Shown: positions 1 through 8,138 of the stretch, piece after piece
How the letters are laid out: each line of letters opens with the position of its first letter
Position numbering within the stretch: position 1 is the first letter of the stretch
DNA from: Streptomyces sp. NBC_00224
GTDB lineage: Bacteria > Actinomycetota > Actinomycetes > Streptomycetales > Streptomycetaceae
DNA length: 64,000 nucleotides
Direction: 5' to 3'
Assembly: GCF_041435195.1 (NCBI RefSeq)
Contig: NZ_CP108106.1
Span: 8,383,001-8,447,000, forward strand
Position numbers and translations under genes: made by a program
The notes under the pieces: generated by a model
Databases searched by the model: none
Told to the model about the DNA's origin: nothing
Seen by the model: the letters and a program-made list of their open reading frames with translations, nothing else

Positions 1-849
1 AGCAGCCTGAGCGTCGACCGCTCCGGCGCCACGCCGGCCCTGGTGTCGGTGGAGAACAGGAACGGCGCAGGCGCCCGCATCGTCCGCTGGCCGCTGTCGG
101 CCCTCGGCACCGGCACTCCCACCACGGTCGCCTCGGAGACCACGGGCTACACCTCTCCCGTGTGGGGCATCCAGGGCACGGCCACGGACGGCACCAACTA
201 CTACATGAGCGGTACCTGCCCGACGTACTGGCCGGGCGGCACCGAGCTCTACTCCTGCATCCACGTGGCCAAGCCCGGCGAGGCGCCGCACGTCCTCACT
301 CAGGCACCGCAGCTGACCCAGGGCCTCTCCTGGGACCCCCTGGCCAAGCGGCTCTGGGGCGCCAACGAGGCGCTGGTGGACTCCAGCGGGCCGCGCCGGG
401 TGGTGTTCAACGTCGAGCCCGACGCCGGCAAGCCGGTCGACGGCTGGAGCTGGCTCACCAACTTCCACCAGGCGGGCTCCGTCTGTGCGACGCCTCAGGG
501 CAACGCCACCGCCAACGGCACCCCGATCACCGTGTGGAGCTGCACGGGATCGGATGCCCAGCGGTGGAAGTACGAGAACGGTCTGATCGTCCACAAGGCC
601 AGCGGCAAGTGCATCACCCCCGAGGCCAACGGCGCGAACACCAACGGCGCGCTGCTGACACTGTGGACGTGCAACCCCTCAAGCGACGTCCAGCGGTTCT
701 CCCCGTCGGCGGACGGCAGCGCCGTCAACGCCTACGGCAAGGCCATCACACCGAAGGGCAACTCCCTGGGCAACGGCGTCTGGCTGACCCTGTGGACCCA
801 GGGCAGCCCCACTCCTGACGTCCAGGACTGGGCGGTGAAGGGCTTCTAG
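1..849 (+). CDS. Secreted protein with C-terminal ricin-type beta-trefoil lectin domain (5' end outside window)
   Basis: The reading frame is open from base 1, so the start lies upstream; 282 residues are visible. The second half (about residues 155-282) is a ricin-B/CBM13-type beta-trefoil: repeats of roughly 40 residues with conserved Cys pairs and QxW-like ends (AQRW, VQRF, VQDW), which bind galactose- or xylose-type sugars in this family. The first half contains SWDPLAKRLWGANEAL and YYMSG stretches reminiscent of a beta-propeller, but I cannot name that domain. The two QxW sites that end in F or in an altered context suggest not all three lectin lobes bind. Most likely an exported carbohydrate-active or carbohydrate-binding protein; the catalytic part, if any, is off the window. 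Confidence 0.85.
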   Translation, partial: SSLSVDRSGATPALVSVENRNGAGARIVRWPLSALGTGTPTTVASETTGYTSPVWGIQGTATDGTNYYMSGTCPTYWPGGTELYSCIHVAKPGEAPHVLTQAPQLTQGLSWDPLAKRLWGANEALVDSSGPRRVVFNVEPDAGKPVDGWSWLTNFHQAGSVCATPQGNATANGTPITVWSCTGSDAQRWKYENGLIVHKASGKCITPEANGANTNGALLTLWTCNPSSDVQRFSPSADGSAVNAYGKAITPKGNSLGNGVWLTLWTQGSPTPDVQDWAVKGF

Positions 850-986
850 CCCCACCCCCGCTGCCTCGGCGCCGCAGGGGCCGGCCCGTACTCGGACACC
901 CTTGGCGAGCGCCCTCCGCGACGTGACGTCGGTCTGTTCCACCGCCTTGGTGCGGCAGGCCGACGTGGTGTCCCGGCCCGTCGTCT

Positions 987-1481
987 TCAGGCGAAGTCGG
1001 TAGCGGGCTCGGTGGCGTAGCGGCTCATCGTGTGGAGGCCGGCCTGAGGGGTCAGCGGCCTGCCGTCGGCGGTCATGCTCTGGAGGTCTCGGAAGTACTG
1101 CACGTACAGGTCGGGGGTGAACATGCTGAGCATGACGGCGGGTCGGTCGGTCATGTTGGCGAAGGTGTGCGGGGCGCCGGGCGGGACCACCACGAGCGTG
1201 CCCGCGGTCGCGTCGTGTTCCTTGTCCCCGACGGTGAACCGCACCGTGCCGGAGATGATGTAGAAGCCCTCGTCGTGCTGGGCGTGGCGGTGCTGCGGCG
1301 GTCCGGAGGTGTGCGGGGCGAGGACGGACTCGGTGATCCCCAGGCGGTGCCCGGTGTGGCTGCCGTCTTCGAGGACGCGCATGCGCGTGGTGCCCAAGAC
1401 GATCCTCTCGCCGTCGGCGGGGCCGACCACCGATACGGCGGGGTCGGCCTGCGGTTCACTGGGCTTCGCTTCGTCAATCAT
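987..1481 (-). CDS. Cupin domain protein
   Basis: A 164-residue single-domain cupin. The metal-binding signature is visible: H64, H66 and E71 in the HRHAQHDEG stretch (cupin motif 1) and H105 in PPGAPHTF (motif 2), so it can probably hold a divalent metal. The ends are poorly conserved. Such small cupins act as dioxygenases, isomerases or sensor proteins; nothing here fixes the substrate. It is transcribed divergently from the LysR gene at 1562, with 80 bp between the starts holding a perfect inverted repeat, so it is the likely target of that regulator. Confidence 0.85.
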   Translation of the reverse strand: MIDEAKPSEPQADPAVSVVGPADGERIVLGTTRMRVLEDGSHTGHRLGITESVLAPHTSGPPQHRHAQHDEGFYIISGTVRFTVGDKEHDATAGTLVVVPPGAPHTFANMTDRPAVMLSMFTPDLYVQYFRDLQSMTADGRPLTPQAGLHTMSRYATEPATDFA

Positions 1482-1535
1482 GTTCCGAGTGCACCGCCAG
1501 GGCCCCGTACGTGTCCAACACCCGTTCCGCCACGC

Positions 1536-1554
1536 CGATACCTTGCGGGTATCG
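1536..1554. promoter_or_regulatory. LysR-type operator: perfect 7-bp inverted repeat
   Basis: CGATACC, five bases, GGTATCG. The core ATAC-N7-GTAT fits the T-N11-A style of LysR-family boxes. It lies 7 bp before the LysR start codon and about 55 bp before the cupin start, suited to autoregulation and divergent control. Seen directly; the regulator assignment is inferred from position. Confidence 0.6.
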
Positions 1555-1561
1555 TCGCAGC

Positions 1562-2413
1562 ATGGAGCTACGTACCCTGCGCTACTTCGTGGCGGTTGCC
1601 GAGGAACTCCACTTCGGCCGGGCCGCCGCCCGGCTGCACATGAGCCAGCCGCCGCTGAGCCGGGCGATCAAGCAGCTGGAGACAGAGGTAGGTGCCCTGC
1701 TGTTGGCCCGCTCGCCTGCCGGAGTCACGCTCACCCCGGTGGGGGCAGTGCTGCTCGACGAAGCGCGGGCCCTGCTCGACCAGGCCGACCGCGTCCGCGC
1801 CCGGGTGACTGCGGCGGCCGACGCCGCGACCCTCACCATCGGCATCCTGGGCGACGGCACCGACCCCGGTATCGCCAGGCTGGCGGCCGCCTTCCGCCGA
1901 AGCCACCCCGGCGTCGACATCCGCATCCGCGACGCCGACCTGACCGATCCCACCTGCGGACTGCGCGCCGGGCTGGTCGACGTCGCCCTGACCCGTGCGC
2001 CGTTCAACGACACCGCCCTGACGGTGCGTGAGCTGCGCAGCGATCCGGTCGGTGCGGTACTGCGCGCCGACGATCCGCTGGCCCGTCGCCACGACTTGAA
2101 GCTGGCCGACCTGGCCGACCGCCGCTGGTTCCAGTTCCCGCAGGGAACCGACCCGATCTGGCAGTCGTACTGGAACGGCGGCAAACCGCGCGAGGGCCCG
2201 GTGGTGCGCGTCGTCCAGGAATGCCTGCAGGCCGTGCTCTGGAACAGCACGGTCGGCTTGGCCCCACTGGGACACGACCTGCCCGAGAACCTGACCGCGG
2301 TTCCGCTGGTCGACATGGCGCCGAGCCGAGTGGTCGCGGTGTGGAACGACGGCCACACCAACCCGTTGATCCGCTCGTTCATCGAGATCGCGATCGGCGC
2401 GTATCGCTACTGA
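1562..2413 (+). CDS. LysR-family transcriptional regulator
   Basis: 283 residues, the usual LysR length. The N-terminal winged helix-turn-helix is MELRTLRYFVAVAEELHFGR followed by AARLHMSQPPLSRAIKQLE (about residues 1-60). A linker helix and a two-lobe periplasmic-binding-like effector domain (about 87-283) follow. The ATG at 1562 is chosen because the family begins with MELRxLRYF; an upstream in-frame ATG at 1511 would add 17 non-conserved residues and overlap the operator. Divergent from the cupin gene, which it probably controls. The effector is unknown. Confidence 0.9.
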   Translation: MELRTLRYFVAVAEELHFGRAAARLHMSQPPLSRAIKQLETEVGALLLARSPAGVTLTPVGAVLLDEARALLDQADRVRARVTAAADAATLTIGILGDGTDPGIARLAAAFRRSHPGVDIRIRDADLTDPTCGLRAGLVDVALTRAPFNDTALTVRELRSDPVGAVLRADDPLARRHDLKLADLADRRWFQFPQGTDPIWQSYWNGGKPREGPVVRVVQECLQAVLWNSTVGLAPLGHDLPENLTAVPLVDMAPSRVVAVWNDGHTNPLIRSFIEIAIGAYRY

Positions 2414-2458
2414 GCGCCTACGGTCCCGGCCGGGCACGGCCCAAGTGCCCAGCGAGCC

Positions 2459-2785
2459 CTAGAGTTCCTCTCCCGACAGCAGGGGTTCGAAGGACCGGTA
2501 GGCGTCGTAGTTCCTGAAGTGTCTGCTGTACAACTCGGATCCGTCACCGAGGTCGCTGTCGAGGGCTTCGTTCACATCCACCACGTGACGGAGTCTCCAG
2601 GTGATGGTTTCCCCGAGGTCGTTTTCGTAGCTCGTTTCCAGGCGCTTGCCGTGCGCAAGCGCCTTGCCGCGGGCCTCCTCCTCGTCCTGTGCCGTCAGCA
2701 GGACGAAGTTCTCCTGGTAGAGCGGAGCATGGTCTTCGGCCGTGCTCGTTGCCTCGCACAGCAGGACGGCGACGTAGACACTCAT
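2459..2785 (-). CDS. DUF4288-like small protein
   Basis: 108 residues, acidic, no signal peptide or membrane segment. The pattern MSVYVAVLLCEA, then ENFVLLTAQDEEEARGKALAHG and a central WRLRHVVDVNEAL, matches my memory of DUF4288, a small cytoplasmic family of unknown function. It ends close to the LysR gene (convergent, 45 bp) and starts 9 bp after the stop of the secreted protein gene at 2795, on the same strand, so the two could share a transcript. Family assignment is from recollection of the motif and is moderately secure. Confidence 0.75.
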   Translation of the reverse strand: MSVYVAVLLCEATSTAEDHAPLYQENFVLLTAQDEEEARGKALAHGKRLETSYENDLGETITWRLRHVVDVNEALDSDLGDGSELYSRHFRNYDAYRSFEPLLSGEEL

Positions 2786-2794
2786 GCCTGGAGC

Positions 2795-3139
2795 CTACTT
2801 CTTGAAGCGGTTGTCGTTCAGGAGCTTCCAGGCCGTCTTGCAGGACCTCTCGCCGCAGCCCTTGATGTACTCCAGGGTGTCGCCGTAGTGCTGGCCGGGG
2901 AACTCCTGCCGGATGGAGCCCATGCGGCAGCGGGAGATGAAGTTGGTCGCGATCTCACCCAGGTTCTCGTTGGCGACGCACGCGTCGGCTGCGATCACGA
3001 CTGCGGTCGTCGTGCTGTGCCGGGGTTCGCCGGCGCTCTGCCCGGTCGTGGCAGTCGCCATGGCCCCAGCCTGGGATCCGACCAGTGCGCTGATCGTGAC
3101 GACAACTGTGGCCGCCACACGGGCGATGGTGTGTCTCAT
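2795..3139 (-). CDS. Small secreted protein
   Basis: 114 residues with a signal peptide: positively charged MRHTIARVA, a hydrophobic run to about residue 22, and a likely AxA-type cleavage near residue 26-28. The mature part has four Cys (in DACVAN, SRCRMG, KGCGER, RSCKTAW), suggesting two disulfides. The ATG at 3139 is chosen because upstream in-frame starts only add Arg/Ser-rich non-signal sequence. I do not recognise the family. It is 49 bp downstream of another secreted-protein gene (3189-3659) in the same direction. Confidence 0.7.
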   Translation of the reverse strand: MRHTIARVAATVVVTISALVGSQAGAMATATTGQSAGEPRHSTTTAVVIAADACVANENLGEIATNFISRCRMGSIRQEFPGQHYGDTLEYIKGCGERSCKTAWKLLNDNRFKK

Positions 3140-3188
3140 GTGGATGTCCACCTTCGTGCTCCAGAGGTCGGGCGTCATGCGGCCGGAT

Positions 3189-3659
3189 TCAGCAGCCGAC
3201 CATCTTCCCGTACGCGATCCACACCTCACCCTTGCCGTTGAGGCTGACGTCGCCGGTCTTGTGGAGCCCGGTGTACTTGCCCCGGTACTTCCTGAGCTCA
3301 CCGAACTGCGAATCCAGCGTCATATACGGGGAGTCGGGCTTCCAGTCACCGGAGAACTTGGCATACACGCCGTCGGTGCCGTTCGTGCCGCTCGCCCAGC
3401 AGGCACGGGAGCCCGAGTAGAGGACGAGGTTGCCGTCGTACTGCATCTCCAGCCGGTAGCCGCCGTTGCGCAGGCACTCGCCGGGGATCATCTTGTCGGT
3501 GAATGACGTACCGATGCCGCGGCACTCCGCGCGGGCGGCGGCCGCTGTGCCGGTGGCGGTCGTGGGGGTGGCTGACACGGGGGCCGCGGACGTGGTGACG
3601 GTGACGGCCGCCACGAGGCCCGCGACGGCCACAGCGCAAGTACGGGACAGAATCCTCAT
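3189..3659 (-). CDS. Secreted protein with bulb-lectin-like motif
   Basis: 156 residues. A signal peptide ends near residue 30 (TSAAPVSA). Around residues 68-82 the segment LEMQYDGNLVLYSG fits the QxDxNxVxY mannose-binding signature of monocot bulb-type (GNA-like) lectins, with the Q, D, N, V and Y positions all filled. YMTLDSQFGELRKY later may be a second, degenerate lobe. A single such domain is typical for exported actinobacterial lectin-like proteins, some of which are bacteriocin-related; that role is only a possibility here. Probably co-transcribed with the small Cys-rich secreted protein downstream. Confidence 0.75.
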   Translation of the reverse strand: MRILSRTCAVAVAGLVAAVTVTTSAAPVSATPTTATGTAAAARAECRGIGTSFTDKMIPGECLRNGGYRLEMQYDGNLVLYSGSRACWASGTNGTDGVYAKFSGDWKPDSPYMTLDSQFGELRKYRGKYTGLHKTGDVSLNGKGEVWIAYGKMVGC

Positions 3660-3794
3660 GTGGTGATGCCTTTCGATGCTCGCTCACCGCACCATCTCAC
3701 GGTCGGGCACGGAGAGTACTCGTTAGGCTACTAGAGGTGACTGACTGATGTCACTCACACTCGACAGGTGGCCGACGGGTCGGCGCGGGGGCGT

Positions 3795-4730
3795 TCAGCG
3801 CGGAATCACCCAGCCTGGCGCCCAGGTCCCGGCGGTGTCGTGGCCGGCCGCTGTGGTGGCGAGGTGGGCGCGGAGGGCGTCCAGCGCTGGGTGGGGGTTG
3901 TCGCGGTGCCACAGGAGCGAGTGCGGGTAGACGGGCGTCGGGTCGGTCACCGGGATGCGGCGCAGGCCGTGGTCGGCGGGCCAGACGAGGCGGGTGTGCT
4001 CGCCCATGAAGGTGGCCAGGGCCGGGGTGTCGGCGATGGTGTCGAGGAGCGCGTCGGAGCCGAAGTTGGGGCCGGTCGCCTCGATGGTGAGGCCGAACTC
4101 GGCGACGAGGTCGTCGTAGTAGGCGCCCCACTCGGTACCGGGGACGAGGCCGGGCATCCAGATCCGGTGTCCGGCGAGCTGGGCGAGGGGCACCGACCGG
4201 GCGCCCGCCAGTGCGTGGGCGGGGCCGGTGAGGAGCTGGAGCGGCTCGTCGAGCACCCGGACGGACTCGATGTCCTCGGGAAGGGGTCGGCCGGGCGCGG
4301 CGACGGCGCGGAAGGACGCGTCGATCGCACCGGAGCGGATGGCGGCGACGGCCGTCTCGATGTCGAACAACATCACCACGTCGAGGTCGATCTCGGGGTG
4401 TGCGCGATGGAAGCCGCGCATCAGGCCTGACGGCGCGACGCGCGAGGCGATCACGTCGATGCGTAGCGGACGGCGGCCGGGGCGCACGGACGTGACCGCG
4501 CGCTCGGCGACGCGCAGCAGCTCGCGCGCGTGGGGCAGGAACGCCTGCCCGTCGATGGTGAGCTCGGCGCCGCGCGCGGTGCGGGTGAACAGCCGCACTC
4601 CGAGGTTGCGCTCCAGCGCGGCGATGCGCTTGGAGACGGCTTGCTGGGTGACCGCCAGCTCGGCGGCGGCCTCCTGGAACTGCCCTGCGTCGGCGGCGAC
4701 GACGAAGGTCCGGACGGTGTCGAGGTCCAT
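3795..4730 (-). CDS. LysR-family transcriptional regulator
   Basis: 311 residues with the standard N-terminal winged HTH (MDLDTVRTFVVAADAGQFQE, then AAELAVTQQAVSKRIAALE) and the C-terminal effector domain. Start ATG at 4730 gives the canonical family N-terminus. It is divergent from an MFS transporter gene at 4865, and a perfect 15-bp palindrome lies between them; this is the classic arrangement of a LysR regulator and the exporter it controls. The inducer is unknown and could be a substrate of the pump. Confidence 0.9.
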   Translation of the reverse strand: MDLDTVRTFVVAADAGQFQEAAAELAVTQQAVSKRIAALERNLGVRLFTRTARGAELTIDGQAFLPHARELLRVAERAVTSVRPGRRPLRIDVIASRVAPSGLMRGFHRAHPEIDLDVVMLFDIETAVAAIRSGAIDASFRAVAAPGRPLPEDIESVRVLDEPLQLLTGPAHALAGARSVPLAQLAGHRIWMPGLVPGTEWGAYYDDLVAEFGLTIEATGPNFGSDALLDTIADTPALATFMGEHTRLVWPADHGLRRIPVTDPTPVYPHSLLWHRDNPHPALDALRAHLATTAAGHDTAGTWAPGWVIPR

Positions 4731-4747
4731 GTCGACACCCTACGGGT

Positions 4748-4762
4748 ACAACCATTGGTTGT
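4748..4762. promoter_or_regulatory. Operator: perfect 15-bp palindrome
   Basis: ACAACCA-T-TGGTTGT. A further half-like site (TGGTTGT) lies near 4778-4784. It is 18 bp upstream of the LysR start and about 100 bp upstream of the MFS start. Shape and position suit a LysR or other dimeric regulator binding site. Confidence 0.55.
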
Positions 4763-4864
4763 GGCGAAACGGGCCTGTGGTTGTTTGATCCCCGGGCGTG
4801 ATGCTCGCTTTGATGCTTCCGATCGCGGATCGGTTGTGCGGGTGAGTGGCGAGGGGCGGCGGGC

Positions 4865-6172
4865 ATGAGGATCGGGCACCGGCTGGGACATCTGCCCGGA
4901 CACCAGCTGGGGAGGCGGTTCGGCTGGCTCTGGGGAGCGTATGGGACCAGCGCGCTCGGCACATGGCTGGCCTTCGGCGCGTTCCCGCTGATCGCCATCC
5001 AGGTACTGCACGCCGGACCGGCCGAGGTCGCCGCGCTCTCCTCCGTGGGGGCTGCGGTGGGCGCGGCCGTGGCGGTGCCGCTCGGCCCATGGGTGGAGTT
5101 CCGCCGCAAGAGGCCGGTGCTGATCGCGATGGACCTGGTGCGGTTCGCGGCGCTGCTGACGATCCCCGCCGCGTACGCGCTGGGCGTGCTCACCTTCCTC
5201 CAGCTCCTGCTGGTCTCCATCGTCGTCGCGGCGGCCGACATCACCTTCCGCGCCGCCTCCGGCGCGTACCTGAAGACGCTGCTGGCGGCCGAGGACCTGC
5301 TCGTCGCCAACGCCCGATTCGAGTCCACGGCCTGGACGACCACGATCATCGGACCGCCGTTGGGCGGCGCGGCGATCGGGCTCCTCGGTCCGGTGGCGAC
5401 GGTGGTGGCCGATGCGGTCAGCTACCTGCTCTCGGCGCTGGGCATCCGCGCGACAGGCGGGCACGAGCCGCGGCCCGAGCGCCTGGAGGCCACACGCATG
5501 CGGGCCGGGGACCTGCTCGACGGTTGGCGGTACATCCTCGCCGACGCGACACTGCGTCCACTGCTCCTCAACACCGCCTTGTTCAACGGCCTGGTGATGG
5601 CCGTCCAGCCACTGCTGGCCGTCCTGATGCTCGGCCGACTCGGCTTCGCACCGTGGCAGTACGGCCTCGCCTTCGCCGCACCTTCGATCGCCGGACTGCT
5701 CGGTTCACAGCTGGCCCGACCGCTTGTCACCCGGTTCGGGCAGCACCAGGTCCTGGTCGTGGTCGGGGCGCTACGCGCGATCTGGCCCGTCGGCCTGGCC
5801 TTCCTGGGCTCGGGCACCGGAGGGCTGCTGCTGGTGATGGGCGTCGAGCTCGGGCTCATCTTCTGCTGCGGAGTCTTCAACCCCGTCTACGCCACCTACC
5901 GCCTCGAACGCACCGCGACCGACCGCGTCGCCCGCACATTGTCCGCCTGGGCGGTGACGACCAAGGCCTCGACCGCGCTCCTGACGGCCCTCTGGGGCGT
6001 ACTGGGCACCCTGCTCGGCCCGCGTACGGCCATCGGCCTGGCCGGTGTGCTCCTGCTGGCAACCCCGCTGCTGCTCCCCGGTCGCGCGGCAGCGCAACTC
6101 CCCGAGCCGGACCAGGAGTCGGAGCCGGACCCGGCACCGTTCGGATCGTCCACCCCTGCGGGACGGTGGTGA
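4865..6172 (+). CDS. MFS transporter
   Basis: 435 residues with about twelve hydrophobic segments. The loop after TM2 reads PWVEFRRKRPVLIAMD, the cytoplasmic basic motif of the major facilitator superfamily; the overall look is that of the DHA3/enterobactin-exporter-like drug efflux group. Start ATG at 4865 follows a GGGGCGGGC stretch. A C-terminal acidic tail rich in Pro and Glu (EPDQESEPDPAPF) is cytoplasmic. Likely proton-driven export of a hydrophobic compound, under the divergent LysR regulator. The substrate cannot be told from sequence. Confidence 0.9.
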   Translation: MRIGHRLGHLPGHQLGRRFGWLWGAYGTSALGTWLAFGAFPLIAIQVLHAGPAEVAALSSVGAAVGAAVAVPLGPWVEFRRKRPVLIAMDLVRFAALLTIPAAYALGVLTFLQLLLVSIVVAAADITFRAASGAYLKTLLAAEDLLVANARFESTAWTTTIIGPPLGGAAIGLLGPVATVVADAVSYLLSALGIRATGGHEPRPERLEATRMRAGDLLDGWRYILADATLRPLLLNTALFNGLVMAVQPLLAVLMLGRLGFAPWQYGLAFAAPSIAGLLGSQLARPLVTRFGQHQVLVVVGALRAIWPVGLAFLGSGTGGLLLVMGVELGLIFCCGVFNPVYATYRLERTATDRVARTLSAWAVTTKASTALLTALWGVLGTLLGPRTAIGLAGVLLLATPLLLPGRAAAQLPEPDQESEPDPAPFGSSTPAGRW

Positions 6173-6190
6173 CGCGCAGCCGTCCGACGT

Positions 6191-6358
6191 GCGACGATGC
6201 CCGACGACAAGGCGACGCGGAACGAGGAAGCCGGTGGAATTCCGGCGCGGTCCCGCCACTGTGATCGGCGAGCGAACCCCGAACAGACCACTGCCCGGAC
6301 ACGGGCGGGAAGGACGGGGTGAGCGGCGACCCGAGAGCCAGGAGACTCACGTCGTCGC
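6191..6358 (+). promoter_or_regulatory. Cobalamin (B12) riboswitch
   Basis: Conserved elements appear in order: a closing stem GCGACGA (6191-6197) pairing with TCGTCGC (6352-6358); GAAGCCGGTGGAATTCCGGC around 6227-6246; TCCCGCCACTGTGA (6251-6264); and a B12-box-like GAGCCAGGAGACTC (6334-6347). This is the consensus order of the adenosylcobalamin aptamer. The next gene is the ferredoxin-like CDS at 6410, about 50 nt downstream, so B12 should repress it. Confidence 0.88.
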
Positions 6359-6409
6359 CTCCTTGACGAAACCGGGGCGGATCTCCCCGGAGGAGGAGCG
6401 TGAGCGGTC

Positions 6410-6796
6410 ATGTCGGAGCAGCGACCAGAAGGCGGCGCCGGACACACCCCAGCCGACTCGGCACCGTGCCGGATCGTGGTGTGCAGGGACTGCTGCTGCG
6501 GGAGCCCGAAGGTGCCCGGAGTCGACCACGCGCAGCAGAAGGCGCGCCTTGCCGAGAGCGCGCCCGTACGTGTCTCCGCCTGCCTCGACGTCTGCGAACA
6601 GGCCAACGTGATCGTGGTCCAGCCCTCTCGTGCAGCACGCGTCGCCGGTGCCCGCCCGGTCTGGCTCGGTCTGGTCAACGATCCCGCCGCCACGGACGAC
6701 ATCGCCGCCTGGGTCCAGGCCGGCGGCCCCGGCATCGCGCCCTGCCCCGACATCCTCGACCTCTACGTCTTCACCCCAAGCCGAAGGGCGCGATGA
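6410..6796 (+). CDS. (2Fe-2S) ferredoxin-like protein, B12-regulated
   Basis: 128 residues of the thioredoxin-like (2Fe-2S) ferredoxin type. Candidate cluster ligands are C25, C28-C30 (CRDCCCG) and C58/C62 (SACLDVC). Proteins of this type are often found beside cobalt transport (CbtA/CbtB) or cobalamin synthesis genes in actinobacteria, and the cobalamin riboswitch directly upstream agrees with that. Here no cobalt transporter follows. The start ATG at 6410 has AGGAGGAG 12 nt upstream; a GTG at 6400 is in another frame. It probably donates electrons to, or tunes, a B12-linked step. Confidence 0.85.
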   Translation: MSEQRPEGGAGHTPADSAPCRIVVCRDCCCGSPKVPGVDHAQQKARLAESAPVRVSACLDVCEQANVIVVQPSRAARVAGARPVWLGLVNDPAATDDIAAWVQAGGPGIAPCPDILDLYVFTPSRRAR

Positions 6797-6903
6797 GCAC
6801 GCTTGGCCGTCCGGCCCCGGCGTCCGTCCCTGAACGGCGGTTGGTCCATGACCTGTATCGGAGCCGGTTTGGCGGTCCGACCATGGTGATCACCAAGCGG
6901 TGA
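6793..6903 (+). CDS. Possible 36-residue ORF coupled to the ferredoxin-like gene
   Basis: An ATGA overlap with the ferredoxin stop opens a frame of 36 codons with moderate GC bias at third positions and a C-terminal GGPTMVITKR. I recognise no family. It may be a real coupled peptide, the decayed end of a lost gene, or chance. Confidence 0.2.
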   Translation: MSTLGRPAPASVPERRLVHDLYRSRFGGPTMVITKR

Positions 6904-6978
6904 GCGAACGGGGGTTCGCCACTTCGTCAACTCAGGGGGAGCGGGGACCGTGGCCAAGGGATGACCCGCGCCCGGCTG

Positions 6979-7977
6979 TCACCGCCCCGCGAGCAGCTCC
7001 AGTGTGTCGATCACCCGGTTGGAGAAACCCCACTCGTTGTCGTACCAGGCGACCACCTTGACATGGCGGCCGTCCACCCGGGTGAGGGCCGAGTCGAAGA
7101 TGGACGAGGCCGGGTTGCCCGTGATGTCGGAGGACACCAGCGCGTCCTCCGAGTACTCCAGTACGCCCGCGAGCGGCCCCTGCGCCGCCGCGCGGTAGGC
7201 GGCCAGCACGTCGTCGAGCGTCACGTCACGCTCGACGGTCGTGTTGAGCTCGACGATCGAGCCCACCGGCACGGGCACCCGGATCGAGTCGCCGGACAGC
7301 TTGCCGTCGAGGTTGGGCAGGACATGACCGATCGCCTTGGCCGCGCCCGTCGTGGTCGGCACGATGTTGACCCCGGCGGCGCGGGCGCGGCGGGGGTCGC
7401 GGTGCGGGCCGTCCTGGAGGTTCTGCTCCTGGGTGTACGCGTGCACGGTCGTCATGAACCCGTGCTCGATCCCGGCGAGTTCGTCGAGCACCGAGGCCAA
7501 CGGCGCGAGCGCGTTCGTGGTGCAGGAGGCGTTCGAGACGATCGTGTGCGCCTCGTGGTCGTACGCGTCGTTGTTGACCCCGAACGCGAGGGTGACGTCG
7601 GCGCCCTCCGAGGGCGCGCTGACCAGGACCTTCTTCGCGCCCGCGTCCAGGTGGGCACGGGCGGCCTTCGCCGAGGTGAAGCGGCCCGTCGCCTCCAGGA
7701 CGAGGTCGACGCCCAGCTCGGCCCAGGGCAGGTCGGCCGGGTCGCGCTCGGCGAGCACCTTGATGCGGCGGCCGTCGACGACGAGCGTGTCCCCGTCCAC
7801 GGTCACCGGCCGCCCGAGCCGGCCGGCCGTCGAGTCGAAGGCGAGCAGCCGCGCGAGGGCGGCGGGCTCGGTGAGGTCGTTCACGGCGACGACCTCCAGA
7901 TCACTGTCGCGTTCGAGCAGCGCGCGCAGCACGTTGCGTCCGATGCGGCCGAATCCGTTGATGGCGATGCGAGTCAT
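6979..7977 (-). CDS. gap: Glyceraldehyde-3-phosphate dehydrogenase, type I
   Basis: 332 residues, full length. It oxidises glyceraldehyde-3-phosphate to 1,3-bisphosphoglycerate with NAD+ in glycolysis. Visible: Rossmann motif GFGRIGR (8-14), the NAD-selecting acidic residue D34, the catalytic SNASCTTN with C152, H179 in TTVHAYT, and the C-terminal WYDNEWGFSNR signature. The ATG at 7977 gives the invariant MTRIAINGFGRIGR start. It lies 161 bp downstream of the DJ-1/AraC regulator gene, same strand. Because streptomycetes usually carry another, central gap gene, this may be a secondary isozyme. Confidence 0.95.
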   Translation of the reverse strand: MTRIAINGFGRIGRNVLRALLERDSDLEVVAVNDLTEPAALARLLAFDSTAGRLGRPVTVDGDTLVVDGRRIKVLAERDPADLPWAELGVDLVLEATGRFTSAKAARAHLDAGAKKVLVSAPSEGADVTLAFGVNNDAYDHEAHTIVSNASCTTNALAPLASVLDELAGIEHGFMTTVHAYTQEQNLQDGPHRDPRRARAAGVNIVPTTTGAAKAIGHVLPNLDGKLSGDSIRVPVPVGSIVELNTTVERDVTLDDVLAAYRAAAQGPLAGVLEYSEDALVSSDITGNPASSIFDSALTRVDGRHVKVVAWYDNEWGFSNRVIDTLELLAGR

Positions 7978-8138
7978 GAGTGATGTCCCTTCGGTTCGCC
8001 TCCAGACTCGCGTGGGACGCCCGGCGGCGGCAGAGGCGTGAGCGCCATGGTTCGAAAGGATCTCGCCAAGGGGTGGCGGGGCGTTGCGGCAGGGGCGCGA
8101 GTCGCCCCGCGCCGAGCGACCCGTATGCAGACCGGCGC

